DNA from: Sthenelais limicola
Lineage: Eukaryota > Annelida > Polychaeta > Phyllodocida > Sigalionidae
Length of the DNA stretch: 64,000 nucleotides
Assembly (NCBI GenBank): GCA_942159475.1
Contig: OW804097.1
Location: 35,352,298-35,416,297, forward strand
Direction: 5' to 3'
The position numbers and the translations under genes are program-made. The notes under the pieces are model-generated. The model was not told the DNA's origin, did not search any database, and saw only the letters and a program-made list of their open reading frames with translations. Numbering within the stretch: the first letter of the stretch is position 1; each line of letters opens with the position of its first letter. Of the stretch, positions 34,801 through 48,342 are shown piece after piece.

Positions 34801-35977
34801 TTTGTCATGAATGTAAATATGCCTTGCTTTAAATCCAAGACTAGAATGTCACTTTTTCGCTGGTAAAAGTTCGAGACCCAAACATAACTTGCGTGTGAGT
34901 TATGAAACCACGAAATGAAAGTTGGACTAACAGATGGTGAAACTCTGGTTTGGGTCGGTAGTTTGGGGTCCACACGGTTCCCGACATCCATCAAGGTGCT
35001 GCGTCCCACATCTTCTGGGTTGCCATGGTTGCGAACAAAAATGGCGTAGATATGGGCGAGCATCCGCATGGATAATACATCATGGAAATTGTTAAAAAAA
35101 TCCACTCAGGGTTTTAAGGTAGTTGCGACTAGTTTTAGTCACTTTCAAACTGCCTTGTTTCCTACTTATCATTTAGTGTATTTTCGTTTGTGCCAAATTC
35201 TGGAGCCTATGATATTCTTTGATTGTTGCCTCAGTTGCAGACTTTCACTCGTTGTTATAAGGCTCTACACTTCTTGATAATAATCCTCACACTTCAGTTT
35301 TCACTGGTAATAATCAGTCCATCTTCACATTTGAACAAAGATCCAAGTCCTGTTTCAACTCCTAACCATCCTTGGATATTTTCAACTTAACTGTCACACT
35401 CCTTGATTGATGGATCATATGAAAGATATTCGGTGATGAATTTGTCCTCGTTTTTTTGTCGTCTTTTTTTTAACCGGCGCCCTTTCATGCATTGACCGCA
35501 GGGGTCATTTTGTCCTCAATGAAAGCATGGAACATTACACAAACATGGAAAACATGTAATGTCTGGACAACTAGGTGTCAAACTTTTATATTACATAAAT
35601 ACCCGAATTCAAAACTTGTGGCAAACGAGTGCAAGAATGTAACGAATACCCACAAAAAAGAATTCTAGTAAATATCACTACGATGGTTATTATACAATAC
35701 AATTCAATGTATACCTTGATACATGAAGAATATCATCATCGATTGAATCAAATCGACCAAAAATAACTTATTTCACAGATGTAACTAGGCATACCGGCCC
35801 TAGTAGTAGTATAGTAGTAGTTCTGATGGTGGTGCACATGTTAATTAACAGACTCCCTGGTTTGTCAGATGGTAGTATGATCAAGCATGTAGGGGTAAAG
35901 CCAGTGTTTTTTCTTGTTATCTGGCGGAACTTTAGTGCTTGGTTCCCGCCGGTCTTGTCTTAGTTCCTGTGCTGCAT
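31880..35977 (-). other. Probable long 3' UTR of the FHL gene
   Basis: On the minus strand an AATAAA lies at 31903-31908, about 4.1 kb past the FHL stop codon. The interval shows no family A or other recognised transposon copy, unlike all neighbouring non-coding DNA, as expected if it is transcribed mRNA under constraint. Open frames inside (for example 32036-32374 and 34764-35105, minus) resemble no family I know. A shorter 3' UTR using an earlier signal remains possible. Confidence 0.4.
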
Positions 35978-38900
35978 TTACAGGGCCCGTCCACACTCTG
36001 GGCAGAGGATGTCCTCCTGGTTAGTGAGGAAGCCCTTGCCGACCAGAGAGATGTTACAACGGTAGCAGCAGAAGCAGTCCGAGTGCCAGTGGCGATCGTC
36101 GAAAGAGATGAACTTGGTGCCACCAAGGCCTATTATTGAAAGAATGAAATTCCAATCAGTTTTAATTAAGTTTCAAGAATGTGTATAAATGCGAGGGTTA
36201 TATACTTATATAGATACAATGAAATTGACACACACATATCTCTTTAATAATCACTTCTTGATTTATTTTTTTTAACAATTTTATTTATACTGGGTACCCC
36301 AAGTCCCTTATCAGGGTTTTTCACTTACCCCAGGTTTTTGTTTTTGTTTTTTTTTGTTTTTTTTTAAAGATTTTATTTCAAGAAAATATGTACATGTTAT
36401 ATTGATTCCGGTAGAGCAAAAGATCTAAGCTGTACATTATGTCGAGCGTTATTTGGATTTAATCACTTTACCACTTGTATAAAGAGGTTTGTCTTAGCCC
36501 ATGTGTTTCTTGATTTCTCGACAATATAAACTTTTTACAAAAAGATTTGTTGCTATGCCAATGCCATGGAAACTAGCTGACATGCTGGGGACATCTCTAC
36601 ATACTTCTCATGGTGGATGGCATTCTAACATAAGGCTATTATTATTAAGCACTGGCCATCATTTGGTGCTACTTACCAGTGATAGGCTTAGTGCAACGAC
36701 AGCACTTCTTGGCGAAGAGGTCACCGAAGCAATCAGCACAGTAAGGTTTCTCCTCACGTGAAGTGAACTTCTCTCCAGCCAATACCTTCTGGCAGTTGGT
36801 GCACTGGAAGCAGTCCCTATGGAAGGGAGTTCCTTTATAGGTGATTCCACCCTTGTTGATCACCTGTAGAAATAATATATTATTATTATTATCAGTTACA
36901 TTGATACATAAACAAAGAATAGGTTTCAGTCCTCTACTCATTTGCAGGTCTTCCTCGACCGCCCGTTGACTAAATACAATACAATATCATTCTATCAATA
37001 AGATATTTATTATTTAAGAATTCATTTGTTGTTTTTCAATCTAACCAATACAATGCTTGATTATTCTAGCAATCTTATATATTGTGGTTTATTAGATTCT
37101 GAATTTCTTGTAATTTCGTTGTAATATTTTCCGGGATAAACTGTAGAAATAATTGTCCATCTCTCCGTGTCATTTGCGTTTGAAGCATTTTAGGTTAATG
37201 GAAATTAGTAAAAGAAATAACAATATTGACATGGATAATACAATTTGTGATGTGTTTCGGGAAAATAAGTCACAAGTCGCGAAAAATGGATTTTGAGATA
37301 TCATCATAATTTGAAATGATGAGATCAATGATAGTAAACAGTAGGACATAGATACCATGTATTTTTATATTTCAAGTTTGATATTTTTATTTTTGAAAAA
37401 AAGTTTGGAATATTTCTTGGTGGATATTGACTAGTAAAATAGCTAAATAATCTATACGACCACCTTAGAAATGCATAGATATATTTAATGCACTGTCCTG
37501 AAATTTGGCCTGTAGATTTATATGACTCAGGGTGCTAAACCCTGCAAAATTCACAATATTTCAATACAGAGATCTTGTAAAAGAAACACTTTGAAAAATG
37601 TTATTTTTGTGACTTGTGACTCATTTACCTGAAACACTTTAGAAAAGACGTCTTTAAATATGACATTTCTACTGTTGAGATTGAACTTAGATCTTCTGAA
37701 ATTGCATTTCATATGCAGCATTTATTGACAGAAATTTGCCTTAAATACATGTAGCACCACAAGCTTACTAGAGTGCTACCCGAACACACACAAACCACCG
37801 CTGATAAATGGGTGAAATCGCCAGAAAATGTACAATTCAGCTTCACCAATTCTCTGAAATAACCCCAATTTCAGACGAAATCAAAACAGATCGCTAGAAT
37901 AAATGCAATGCCGAATATACTGGAATTTACCTAGTATTGACCAATTGCAGCGATAATTTAGCAGAATTTACTAAATGTAAACAGCTGCCAATTGTACATT
38001 TTCTGAAAATCTGACCCAAATGGTCGCAATTGATAGATCAGTGAGTGAGTGAGATTGGTTGCTTTACGCCCTTATCAACACATTTAAGATGGTTATATCA
38101 AGGGCGGGAGAGAGCTGAGAGGGAGGCAGTTTATGATCATACCCAGGAAATAAGAGATAGAGAAGAAGGGAGAGAGACAGCGACAGAGAAAAAGAGACAG
38201 AAAGGCACTTTACGGTCTTACCCAGGACCTTGGGGGGGGGGGGGGGGGAGGGAGAGGGAGGAAGGGAGGGAAAGGGCAGGAGAGGGAAGGAAAGAATGAA
38301 AGAAGCAGAGGGACAGGGTGGGAGAAATCGGATAGGATAAGGGACAAGAGGATAGAGCGAGAAGAGGGAAAGAGAGAATAGGGCAGGTGAGAGGAGAAGG
38401 TGGGTAGGGACAGGGGAGAGGCAGGGGGAGAAAAGGAGGAGAGGCAGTGAGAGAGGAGGGGAGAGACAGTGAGAGGAAGAGGTGACCCTCCGGAGTCTTT
38501 AAGTAGTCTTACCCAGGATCACAATTGATATAGATTATACGTACGCCATTGCACTTGGTGCAACGCTGGGCAAACTGCTCCTCGTAGCAGGGAACGCAGA
38601 CAAACTCGGCGTCCCTGGGGATGAAGCGCTTGTTGCCGATGGGCTGCTTACAGACGCTGCAGCAGAAGCATTCCTCGTGCCACTGCTTGCCACGGAACTC
38701 AAACTTTTTCATACCTGTCAGGGAGGAAGGCCGTCAGTGCAACAAAACATCATCATCGAGAAGATAGTGATCACTTCTCTTGATCACTTCTCTGACATAC
38801 ACACAAGATACACAAGTTCTCTTCTACACGTTTTCTCTTGTTAATTTTAGAGATAATGAGAAATATCACGGTAATGTGAAACTTGAAAAAAAAGAAGTGA

Positions 38901-41900
38901 AACTTGGCCAATAAGATTTGTTAAAAAAAAAGAAAAGTTTTATGGTAGAAGGGGGGATTATTGTTGTATATCGGTTAGGGCCGGGGTGGAAATGATGAAT
39001 TGATGTTGATAACATTAAAATTTGTTGATTAGGATTTTATTGATAACACAAGCTTTCGGCCTTTAGACGCCAAATTTGTTTCAATTTCCATTGGCAAAGA
39101 AACTTCAAATAATGTTATCAAATTTCAATTTTGACATGACTTTTTATGTTATAATAAATGATCTGTACAAAGAGAATATATTGTATGAGAACTTGAGTAT
39201 TTCTGTCTGCCGAGCTAATCTATGGGAAATCACTGGCATATGAATAACGACGTTGAAAAGATATGCTCTTGCTATTATGTTCTGTTGAATAAGGAACTTT
39301 TAGAGCACACAACATTACCAAATAAAGACTATAGGGGCCTTATAGAAAAAGAACCCTGTTAATAAATTCCTGTATGTGCTTTTGACTATGCATAGGTCGA
39401 CAATTTTTATCATCAAGAATTCATTAAAGATATTTTTTCTCAAGGTGTTTTGACACAACTTATCCAAACTCCATCATTTACTCCAAGGAAGCGCGAGTGT
39501 TAAACCATCAGTTGATGGAATGCGTATTGGAGGGCACATAATAGGGAGATTTAGCAACCACAACGCACCGACGCAACACTAACGCATCCACTAACTATTA
39601 GTACATTATTACCGTTTTTGGGATATCTCGAGAGGCGCTAGGCCGAGGGCATCTGCATTGCAGGCCTCTCAAATTATCCCCACAACGGTAATAATGTACT
39701 AATAGTTAGTGGATGCGTTAGTGTTGTGTTGGTGCGTTGTGGTTGCTAAATCTCACTATTATGATATGCTAGAGAGTTAGAATTGATTGATTGGAAATGA
39801 TATATTTCCAAACTTACAATCAGCAAAGCAGCTCTGGGGATTGTAAATATTGGATGTTAATACAGGAAACGGCATATATATATATAAATATACATTGGTA
39901 TTGGCTAGGTCATTCTTATTCTGAAGCAAACTTGTCTAAGACCAATGCACCATTATTTAGCATTACATCTCTAAGTTCTAACAGAACACTACATCGTAAT
40001 ATACCAGCTCATTCTTATAGACTATCTCAACAGCTTTCTACATGGAATAATATACATATGCAATGCTATATATACACAATTTGACATCAGGTTCTTCAAT
40101 CGAGCTATCTGGAAAGGGAAATTTATACTGAGTATAGAATATTCTTTTTTTTTCAATGCATGACTTATTTTGGTCCTGTGAAAATAGCGGTTACTGAGAT
40201 AAAAGTCTCAAAAGGTATTCGCAGATTCGAAAGCGTTTCATGTCTGGAATACTGGAATTTCTTATGCAAATTTATGCAAATGCTATTGCATGCATGAATA
40301 TATAATTATGGCAAACTTAGAAGCGATTGCCAATGCCAAAGGAGGCTAGGTAAGGATAGTGTTTTCAAAATCAGTTGTAAGTACTGAACAGATATTTTTT
40401 CTTCCAAAGATGTGAACTTGTTCAGGAAAGAGTGCAGTTTGATCTTATATCAGAGGCAAGATCAATGGACAGAACATGTGCAAATTGTGCAAAGTAGACG
40501 ACATGCACTATGATTATGAAGAAACTACTTCAACATGTAATGTGAGAGTGAACATGTAAATTCGCAAGAACAGACAGAAATCTTAAGACTAGAGGAATAA
40601 CTTGCCAAAAATTTGAGTACTTGATTACAAATGCCGTCTATTATGGAATATGGAAAATATTGTGCTTATTAAATATATTCATATTCAGAGAAGGAAATTA
40701 ATTTTGTAGATCGATACAAAAACACTTATTCAGAGATAGACAAGAGGACAGCGCGCCAGGACATGTGCTGACAGATAGAAACTTAAGAAAACTCGAAAAT
40801 AGAAGGAGAATGATTCTAAGAAATGAAAATTTGATTGGAGGAGTGGGGCCTATAATCATGCATTCCATGCAAAAGCGAAGGGATACCACATAACAAGGAT
40901 AAGGTCCATGCATTGAGGTTACTTATTTTAATACTGCCATGCCAAAATAAGACATTATTGGAACGGTATGAATATTTGAGCATAAATAAGCTGATGACAT
41001 TGATTAGATACAGGGTCTGCGTCTGGAATTAAGGCAGAAATAATGGAGAGGAAGAGCTATGATAGCAAGAAATTAAAAGCTAGAATACTGAAAAGATTAC
41101 AAACAGAATCATAAGTGGTGGAGACTGGAATGAAACACCTGTTGTTGTTGAAAACGCATAGAAATAAATACACCTTGAGAGAAATAAAGAGAAAAATAGT
41201 AAAAGGAATCACAACGACACCAACACTGATGCACACAAATTCACACAGACATAAAACATATACTTCGCAAGAGGGGAAATATTCAGTCGATGTGTGGATA
41301 TGTGTACACCAAGTGCAGAAAGGACTTTTTGAGAATATGGACCGACCGGACTGCACAGTACACACGACGAATACTCATCATCATTGGAGAGGGGGGAAGA
41401 AGTACTGGTCATGGTCGCGCGATGCGATCATTTTGGAGACTCACCAGCGCGGAAGATGTTGCCGCAGCCATCGCAGCGGGCAGCAAAGTTGTTGTCATGG
41501 CAGTCGGCACAGTAGAGTTTCTCGTCCTTGGAGGCAAAGGGCTGATCGACGAGGGAAGCCTGGCAGTCACAGCACTTAAAGCAAGCCTCGTGCCAATGCT
41601 TGTCCTTGTACGACAAGTCCTGCGCCACAGAACCATGGGCAGCAGAAAGAGGAGGAGAGAAAGCAAAATCCACGTCAGTACATGAAATTATTATTTGATA
41701 TGTTGGTATACTGAAATTATTATACAACTCAACTCAAATATCCTCAGGTTTATTTAATATGTTGGTATACTGAAATTATTCTCGTTGGTATACTGAAATT
41801 ATTATACAACTCAACTCAAATATACTCAGGTTTATTTAATATGTTGTTATACTGATTTATCAGTTGGTAATTAATCTATAGATAAAAAAACTTAATCTTA

Positions 41901-44749
41901 GATACAATGCACTCCCATATTTTCTTCCAGAATCAGGTAAAAGACCCCACCTCCCACAGTATCTAACTCTAAGGCTATATCGAGCCATTGCATGTGTCAT
42001 ATCAAGTTTTTATCTTCGAATAATATATGGAGAAGGGATTATATAAATAACACAAAAAGAGAGACAGAGCAAAGGGTGAAGAACAGTTGTTAGGCCTATC
42101 TTCGAAACACAAGAGTCAACAGTAAAGAACGAGTGAAAAAGAGAGAGAGCAGTGGGTGGGATCATATTGCACTTCTAGTGTTATCCCAGGCCATGCCCAT
42201 CTGTTATCTTTCCTCTATTTATAACAGTCAGGGCACAACAGCGAGAGGGCAGCATGATATGCAGTCACTCCCCTCCATCCAACTCACTGCCAATTATCAT
42301 AAATCTACCATTTTGCCCTTGTATTGGGAACTCCCAAAGGAAATTGGAATTTGAACGTAGTAGTGAAGCACATTTTGATAATCTATTACCAATAATGAAC
42401 CCCAAATATTGTTGCAAGTATCAAAGCGTTTTTTAATGTTACAGAAGGATATTCAAATTCATGATTTATTTTAATATTGGAAAAAATATTCAATTTTGTG
42501 TTAAATTTAGGATTTATTTTATCTGTTATTTAAAATATCTGTCATCAACAGTATTGAATCGAAATGTTGCATAAAAAATGAACAAAATTTATTACAGACA
42601 AAAACTCAAATTGGTTATGAAAAGATACTTTTCTTAAATCATACCCTTCAGAATGACGACAGGGGACAGACCTAAATCATAACTTGGGTGGGACCGGGCT
42701 AAGTTCAAACTCATGAAAATATTGATTTTTTAAGCATCTCCAGTTTGAGTCCTTCCCTAAGTAATTGGTAATACAAAAGACTAAGGGCAAATAGTATTGA
42801 CCATGGTAAAAAGTGGGCACTGGCGGGACAATCATGAAAATAATTTTGGTGCATATCCGAAACGCCTTTAACATATTAATGTTAGATTTTAATGATTGCC
42901 TGAATAACAACAATAGTTTAATCAATCAAAATTGGGGCATTTCTGCTTTTCCAAAGACTACCCGACCCGCAAATTTATACATAATATTTTGTTTGTTTTT
43001 AAAGGGAAATTCATAAACAATATTAGCAATTGGTCAAAATCGGTAATTTTTGTTATTTCTATTGTATCCTCGAACACTCTTGAATTCCAAGTTTGCCGGA
43101 CAACTACATGTTACAAATGAACAGGCCGGCCCTGTACCACTCGGTGATACATACACATACATGTATACATGTATACGCGTATGGTATAACAGGGCAATTC
43201 ATAAGTTTAAGTTATGTTTATTCAGCTAAAGCATTACACCTTTTGTTGCTTTTCTCAGCGAAACACTTTTTTTTAAAAATGTTTTTATTGACCACATCAT
43301 TATCTCAACGAAACAATGTGGAAATGTATTACCGACCCGACATGAACAAGAGACTTGTTTATTTATTTTATCATTTTTTTTTATTTATTTTTTTTAAATA
43401 TAAAGAAATAGATAAAAGAAAAAATTGTTTATTTACCTTGGAGTCAGTGCCAATTGGGACCTTGCATTCCTCGCAAGTGTTGGCAAAGAGGTTCTCATAG
43501 CACTTGATGCAGAACGGGTGATCATCCCTGAGGATATAGCGGTGACCGGTCAGCGACAAGTCGCAGTTCCAGCACGCGAAGTGCCCGGAATGGAAATCCT
43601 GGTCCATCGCCTTTGTATACTCACCCGAAAAGATCAACTGCAAAAATCAGAAATAAACTTCGTTAATCATTTGAATCATCCTCCATAAAGCTTCTTACTT
43701 CAAACTGTGATTGAAATTAAAGTGTGGACGTCAATTTAATGTCATATGGATTTACATAGCACATGTTTATAAGTGTATACATACTACTTTAAGGTATCAA
43801 ATATGATATATGCCACAAGTTGACATTATATGTAGATATCTAAAGGTAACGTCCACACATGGAAGAATAATTGTTGAGTATTTTTTTTATCAGAAATATT
43901 TCATACATATTCTACACAGTTCAATTATCTCCAATGAATAATAAGCATAATTATAACACTATACCCCTTCTTAAAGGATGTATAATATATATTGAACAAT
44001 AAACGTATCACGAATGAAAAATTCTGTCAATGAAAGTATTTAATTTCTTTTTAATATAGTACGCGACTAGACAGCATAAAGAGTATTCATTCGCGCGGCA
44101 GCTTCATAGAAGTAACTTGTTACTAGATGAAATTAAATAAAAGAAGATACTATAAGGCAAAATATGACTGAAAAGCGAATATAAAGCGCATATTATATAT
44201 ACAGCATCAGAGAATATGATCAGAGCAACGCGCATTGCGACAGACTATTAACCACCTAAAGTAGATACAGTAGACTATAATTCAAATGGGGTCCCAATTG
44301 TTCATAATCAGCCTTTCAACTGGAAAGAGTTAAAAGCTTGATATAGAACCAGGAAACCTTGTTTGAAATAAATGCATAGCAGACGGTAATTAGCTATATA
44401 TCCTAAGCTAAGCACTATAGCAGCGGTATTCTGTCTTGATTTAAACATTGCATTTATTATATATGAGCAGGAGAGCATTCCCACGTTAAATAACTGTTGT
44501 TTACCATTCCAAGCTGTGTCGTAGTAATGGCAGGAAGATGATGAGAGGGAAAGGAGTATAACATGGTGAACTTGGGAGGAAGGAGGAGAAGGAGGAGGTG
44601 TCATTGCTGACGTCATATTGATGACGTGTGAATGACACCAGCAGCAGGGATATTGGATGACCTACCTGTGGCCCAGGTGAGCTGACCTCGGCCTGCTGTA
44701 CCATGAAATCCTGGGTAACAGTGCTGGTGGTGTTGCTGGCTTCAGCCAT
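35978..44749 (-). CDS. Four-and-a-half LIM domain protein (FHL/Limpet type), six exons
   Basis: LIM-only zinc-binding scaffold. FHL proteins act at muscle sarcomeres and focal adhesions and as transcriptional cofactors; invertebrate relatives are Limpet and LIM-9. Minus-strand exons in transcript order: 44749-44666, 43637-43437, 41619-41445, 38714-38545, 36863-36677, 36129-35978 (TAA). Phases agree and the product is 322 residues. Residues 1-28 (MAEASNTTSTVTQDF...) are not LIM. Residues 29-95 carry a first LIM domain lacking its leading CxxC (H44, H47, C50, C53, C71, C74). Four complete LIM domains follow, with hallmarks DLSYKDKHWHEACFKC, KKFEFRGKQWHEECFCC, GITYKGTPFHRDCFQC and KFISFDDRHWHSDCFCC, each ending in paired cysteines. 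The missing first CxxC suggests this short form comes from an internal promoter; longer forms probably splice other exons into 43637. A TCC-rich tract precedes the ATG. Confidence 0.93.
37246..37641. mobile_element. G-family MITE, copy 2
   Basis: TGTGATGTGTTTCGGGAAAA... to ...TGACTCATTTACCTGAAACA. The interior matches 15889-16285 over its whole length. It lies in an FHL intron. Confidence 0.7.
37810..38017 (+). mobile_element. Family A MITE, copy 13
   Basis: GGGTGAAATCGCCAG... to ...CTGAAAATCTGACCC, with an exact AAAT/AAAT target duplication. It lies in an FHL intron. Confidence 0.93.
38090..38490. repeat. Purine-rich (GGGAGA) low-complexity tract
   Basis: An almost pure G/A strand with GAGAGGGAG-type words and a G run near 38231. 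It lies in an FHL intron just downstream of exon 38545-38714. Confidence 0.8.
39537..39763. mobile_element. Foldback element with arms of about 95 bp
   Basis: The left arm CATAATAGGGAGATTTAGC...TAATAATGT class sequence is repeated inverted at the right, with only about 35-40 bp between the arms. The arms differ at a few positions only, suggesting recent origin. It lies in an FHL intron. Confidence 0.75.
41697..41855. repeat. Short tandem duplication
   Basis: The block ATGTTGGTATACTGAAATTATTATACAACTC...CTCAGGTTTATTTAAT (split) occurs twice with an extra partial copy between. Confidence 0.7.
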
Positions 44750-45937
44750 TGCAATTGTGTTGTTGTTTAAGGAGGATGAGGAGGATGAGGAGGAGGTGGA
44801 TGAGGACTTCAAGTTAAACGTACGATGCTCTTGTGTAGGCTGTCTCTAGTAAAATGACAACTAACGTCTATCACCGGACATGCAATATTCTTTTTTTTAC
44901 ATGTTTTTTTTTACATGTTTGTATTTAACAGCCAACCAACCAACCACACATACATGTACTCTCAACTCAGTGCTTTGGAGCTATGGCTACGGTCGGTGTA
45001 TTTATTTAAGAGCTGTTTTGGAAAAGAGTTGACAAAAGCTTTTGTCAATTATATTAATAGTGTACGTTTAGCATTTCAGGGCCACTGTTTGTTTCAAGTA
45101 GCCCCAGTTTTGCCGGGAGATTATGTTTAGCATTAGTAAATTCTGTAAAAAAAAATAAAAAATCCTGAATGTTCACACAACAATTGAGATAAAATGCGGA
45201 ACTACAATTTTGGGAATGTGAAGGAAATGAAAACATAATAAATATTCTAACCGACTGGTACCATATACCAAAGCAATAGACGCTATATGGTTGGTAAACA
45301 AGTCTCTATCATAACGGAGAGACATATTCAACAACCATGTGATACGAGGAGCCAAATATCCAATGGAACCACTACAAGAAACGGTATTTTGCCATTTACC
45401 CAAATTTTCACTCAAAGATCTCGTTGAGTTAAAATTGGATAATTTTCTGTAGGAACTTGGAAATAACTTCTAGGTACTTTACTATACAGTAAGAGAGCTT
45501 TATAACCTACTTTTCGCCCCTTCTGAAATAATAATCACCGATTATAATTACCACCAATTATATGACTAGTGTACTTTTAGTATTTCAGGGCCACTCTTTG
45601 TATCAAGTAGCCCCAAGGTCCCAGTATCTTGTCTTTTAAATGTGATAGGCCTTAAATGAATTTTTTATAAAAAAACCCAGAAAAGCCAAGACAAGCTATA
45701 AATGATAATGGTGTTTCTCCAAACAAGAAACTACTTCATCAGTAGATATAGACGAACATGCCATGTTTCCATACACATATAGGATGGTTCTATACAGCGA
45801 TTGGGAAAATGAGGAAACCTATAGTGATGGGATGTTTTACTTGAGCTTAGTTTTCTCTATTGACCACGGATTAGTAACCATCAATGAAGAGATGAGCTAT
45901 AATAGCTAATGTCATATTTCCCAGTGGAGTCACGCTA

Positions 45938-46032
45938 TACACTCTATACTCGTCCTGTAGGCAGCGGCGTGCCATAGAGTTAACACTAGAGGGCTTTGCT
46001 GTTTACTGCCTACAGGTCGCGCATAGAGTGTA
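45938..46032. mobile_element. Short foldback element
   Basis: TACACTCTAT...CCTGTAGGCAG at left is inverted as CTGCCTACAGG...ATAGAGTGTA at right, about 95 bp in all. Confidence 0.55.
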
Positions 46033-46496
46033 CACACTTCCATGTATATACACACAAATTCTTGCTTCTTTCCTTAAACACATCCATATAAGATAGAAGA
46101 ATACGAAATTGAAATTGCTTTCTAAAGTCCTGCAATACCGTATATATAATTCTTTTAATTGGATCTAAAACAATCAGATGTTTTAAGTATATTCTTAAAT
46201 TAAGGTAGAATTTCCACAGAAGGCAATGCATTGGCAAAGCATCGGTACAACACATACCTAGGGGTGGAAGCATTGCGATAGAGAAAGCTATCTGAAACAC
46301 ATTCCACGAACATTCCAATTGCTCCCACCGTACGTATAGGGCATTTCCCCGGCTATTCCTGCTTGGGGGCCTCTATACAAGGGCGGACACGTTCCGTCCC
46401 AAGTAAATACTTTCCCATTTCTGTCTAGGAAAAATCTTATTACCAGGCTTCTAAAAGTCTCAAACGGTCCCCACAAAAGATCTTCCAACTTCCAAC

Positions 46497-46745
46497 GTCA
46501 GATTTTCAGAAAATGTACAATTCGCCTTTACCAATCCTCTCAAATAAACCACATTTAAGCTTAGAGTAAAAGACAAAAATGAGCTTCAAAATGCATTTTA
46601 ACATGGCAGGACTGATACTTGAATTCAAGGCAATATCAAATATACCCTGATATACCTAGAATTGACGAGTTTTCAGACTACTTTAGTAGCAGGATTTACT
46701 AAATGTGTAGAGCTGTTAATTGTACATTTTTTGAAAATCTTACCC
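46497..46745 (+). mobile_element. Family A MITE, copy 14
   Basis: The left end starts at GTCAGATTTTCAG (GGG lost); the right end reads ...TTTGAAAATCTTACCC. A short insertion is present near 46558. Confidence 0.85.
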
Positions 46746-47028
46746 TCTTCAGAAATTGTCTCTGACACGGATCTTATAATTTGTAGCTTTGGGTCAAAGT
46801 AAATAACATTAATTTAAACCTTAGCCTCTATACCTACGCCTTCGGAGATATAAGGATTATTAGACCGGTCCAGCGTATAGCTAAAAGTGCCTTTTAAAGG
46901 TCGTATCAAAACGACAGGAGGCAAAATGAAATACCTTCTCTCAAACTGACACACACGAATGTGTACCGTACCATTAGCAACAGTACATAACCAGAGTAGT
47001 ACACACTCAAACATGAGTCAACACCGTC

Positions 47029-47068
47029 ACGGGAAGAAGAAGAAGAAGAAGAAGAAGAAGAAGAAGAA
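47029..47068. repeat. AAG microsatellite
   Basis: About 12 uninterrupted AAG/GAA units. Confidence 0.9.
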
Positions 47069-47571
47069 CTATCCGTACTACCAGTATAACTATTCAGTCA
47101 TTAACATCCAAGACACGTTTCTTCAACGAGTGCGTATCCTCCCTTTCCTCCACTACTTTCTTAACAGGAGTTGTTTCCATCCGAAGATCGTTCCCTTTTC
47201 ACTCGCCGAATGTTATATTATAGTGTGGAATCTCATCCCAAGATTTTAAACTAGGATAGACTTCGTCATTCTTGCCACCACAAACGACGTAAGGTGATCT
47301 TCCTTGGAAAGGACAGTCAGTGTGAGGTGACTTTATATGATCCCACCTTTTCACTTGTTCATTATTCTGAGTCAGAGAAAGGTCACGTTTTCTTATGCTA
47401 GGATCGTTCAATTGGAAAGTTTGATAAATCTAAAATTGGGAATGTACGATTCTGCACGTACACATAACGGGTGAAGTTGTGGATTTTATCAACCAGATGG
47501 TGAGATTTATGAACAAAATCCTTTTTTAACAAGGCTTTTCTGTAGTAGATGGAATCAGCTCATACCTATAT

Positions 47572-47804
47572 GGGTCAGATTTTCAGAAAATGTACAATTA
47601 GCAGCTGTACACATTTAGTAAATTCTGCTAAATTAGGCTGCAATTTGGTCAATACTAGGTATATCCGAGTATAGTTGGCATTACATTGATTCTAGCAATC
47701 CGTTTGGTTAGGTTGAACTGTATTTTGACCTTTATTTTCGTCTTAAATGCGTTATTTGAGAGGATTGGTGAAGACCAATTGTACATTTTCTGGTAATCTG
47801 ACCC
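47572..47804 (-). mobile_element. Family A MITE, copy 15
   Basis: GGGTCAGATTTTCAG... to ...CTGGTAATCTGACCC; flanks ATAT/ATGT. Confidence 0.92.
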
Positions 47805-48105
47805 ATGTATATATAGGCCATCTTTCCTTTACCCATATATTAATTTACCATAAAAATGGTAAAACAAATGAAAATATATTTTTTTCTTCAAGGTATTTTC
47901 ATTCATTCTCAACTAACAATCTTGGCGCCATAACTATAGCTCATTGGTATTCTGTAGTGGTGTTAATGGCTATGTAGAGAATGTTTCCGTCCTTGTGGTT
48001 AGCCATAAACCGCACAACTCCAGTTTCATAATATTTATATAGATCATCGACCTATGTTATTTTCCTGTGGTCGACGCTATTAAAATGCACTAATATTATA
48101 AATGT

Positions 48106-48342
48106 GGGTCACATCGTCAGAAAATGTACAATTGGCCTTCACCAATCCTGTCCAATAACTCACAATTAAGACAAGAATAAGCTTCAAAATGTAGTTTAAC
48201 ATAACAGAACTGATACTTTAAATCAATGCGATATACCAAATATACTCAGATATACCAGGTATTCTTCATTTTTCAGCCTAACTAAGCAGAATTTACTAAA
48301 TGTGTAGAGCTGCCAATTGTACATTTTCTGAAAATCTGACCC
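48106..48342 (+). mobile_element. Family A MITE, copy 16
   Basis: GGGTCACATCGTCAG... to ...CTGAAAATCTGACCC, with an exact ATGT/ATGT target duplication. Confidence 0.94.

Noticed and set aside
34764..35105. 113-codon minus-strand open frame
   Set aside because: No recognisable domain; it lies in the likely FHL 3' UTR.
41115..41685. Two long plus-strand open frames
   Set aside because: They are antisense shadows of the third FHL exon (41445-41619).
45670..45745. Hammerhead ribozyme (CTGATGA...GAAA on minus)
   Set aside because: The conserved words are present, but the required stems between them do not pair; a simple hairpin explains the sequence better.
46010..46488. Two adjacent minus-strand frames
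   Set aside because: They show no known domain and partly consist of a short foldback element; coding support is too weak.
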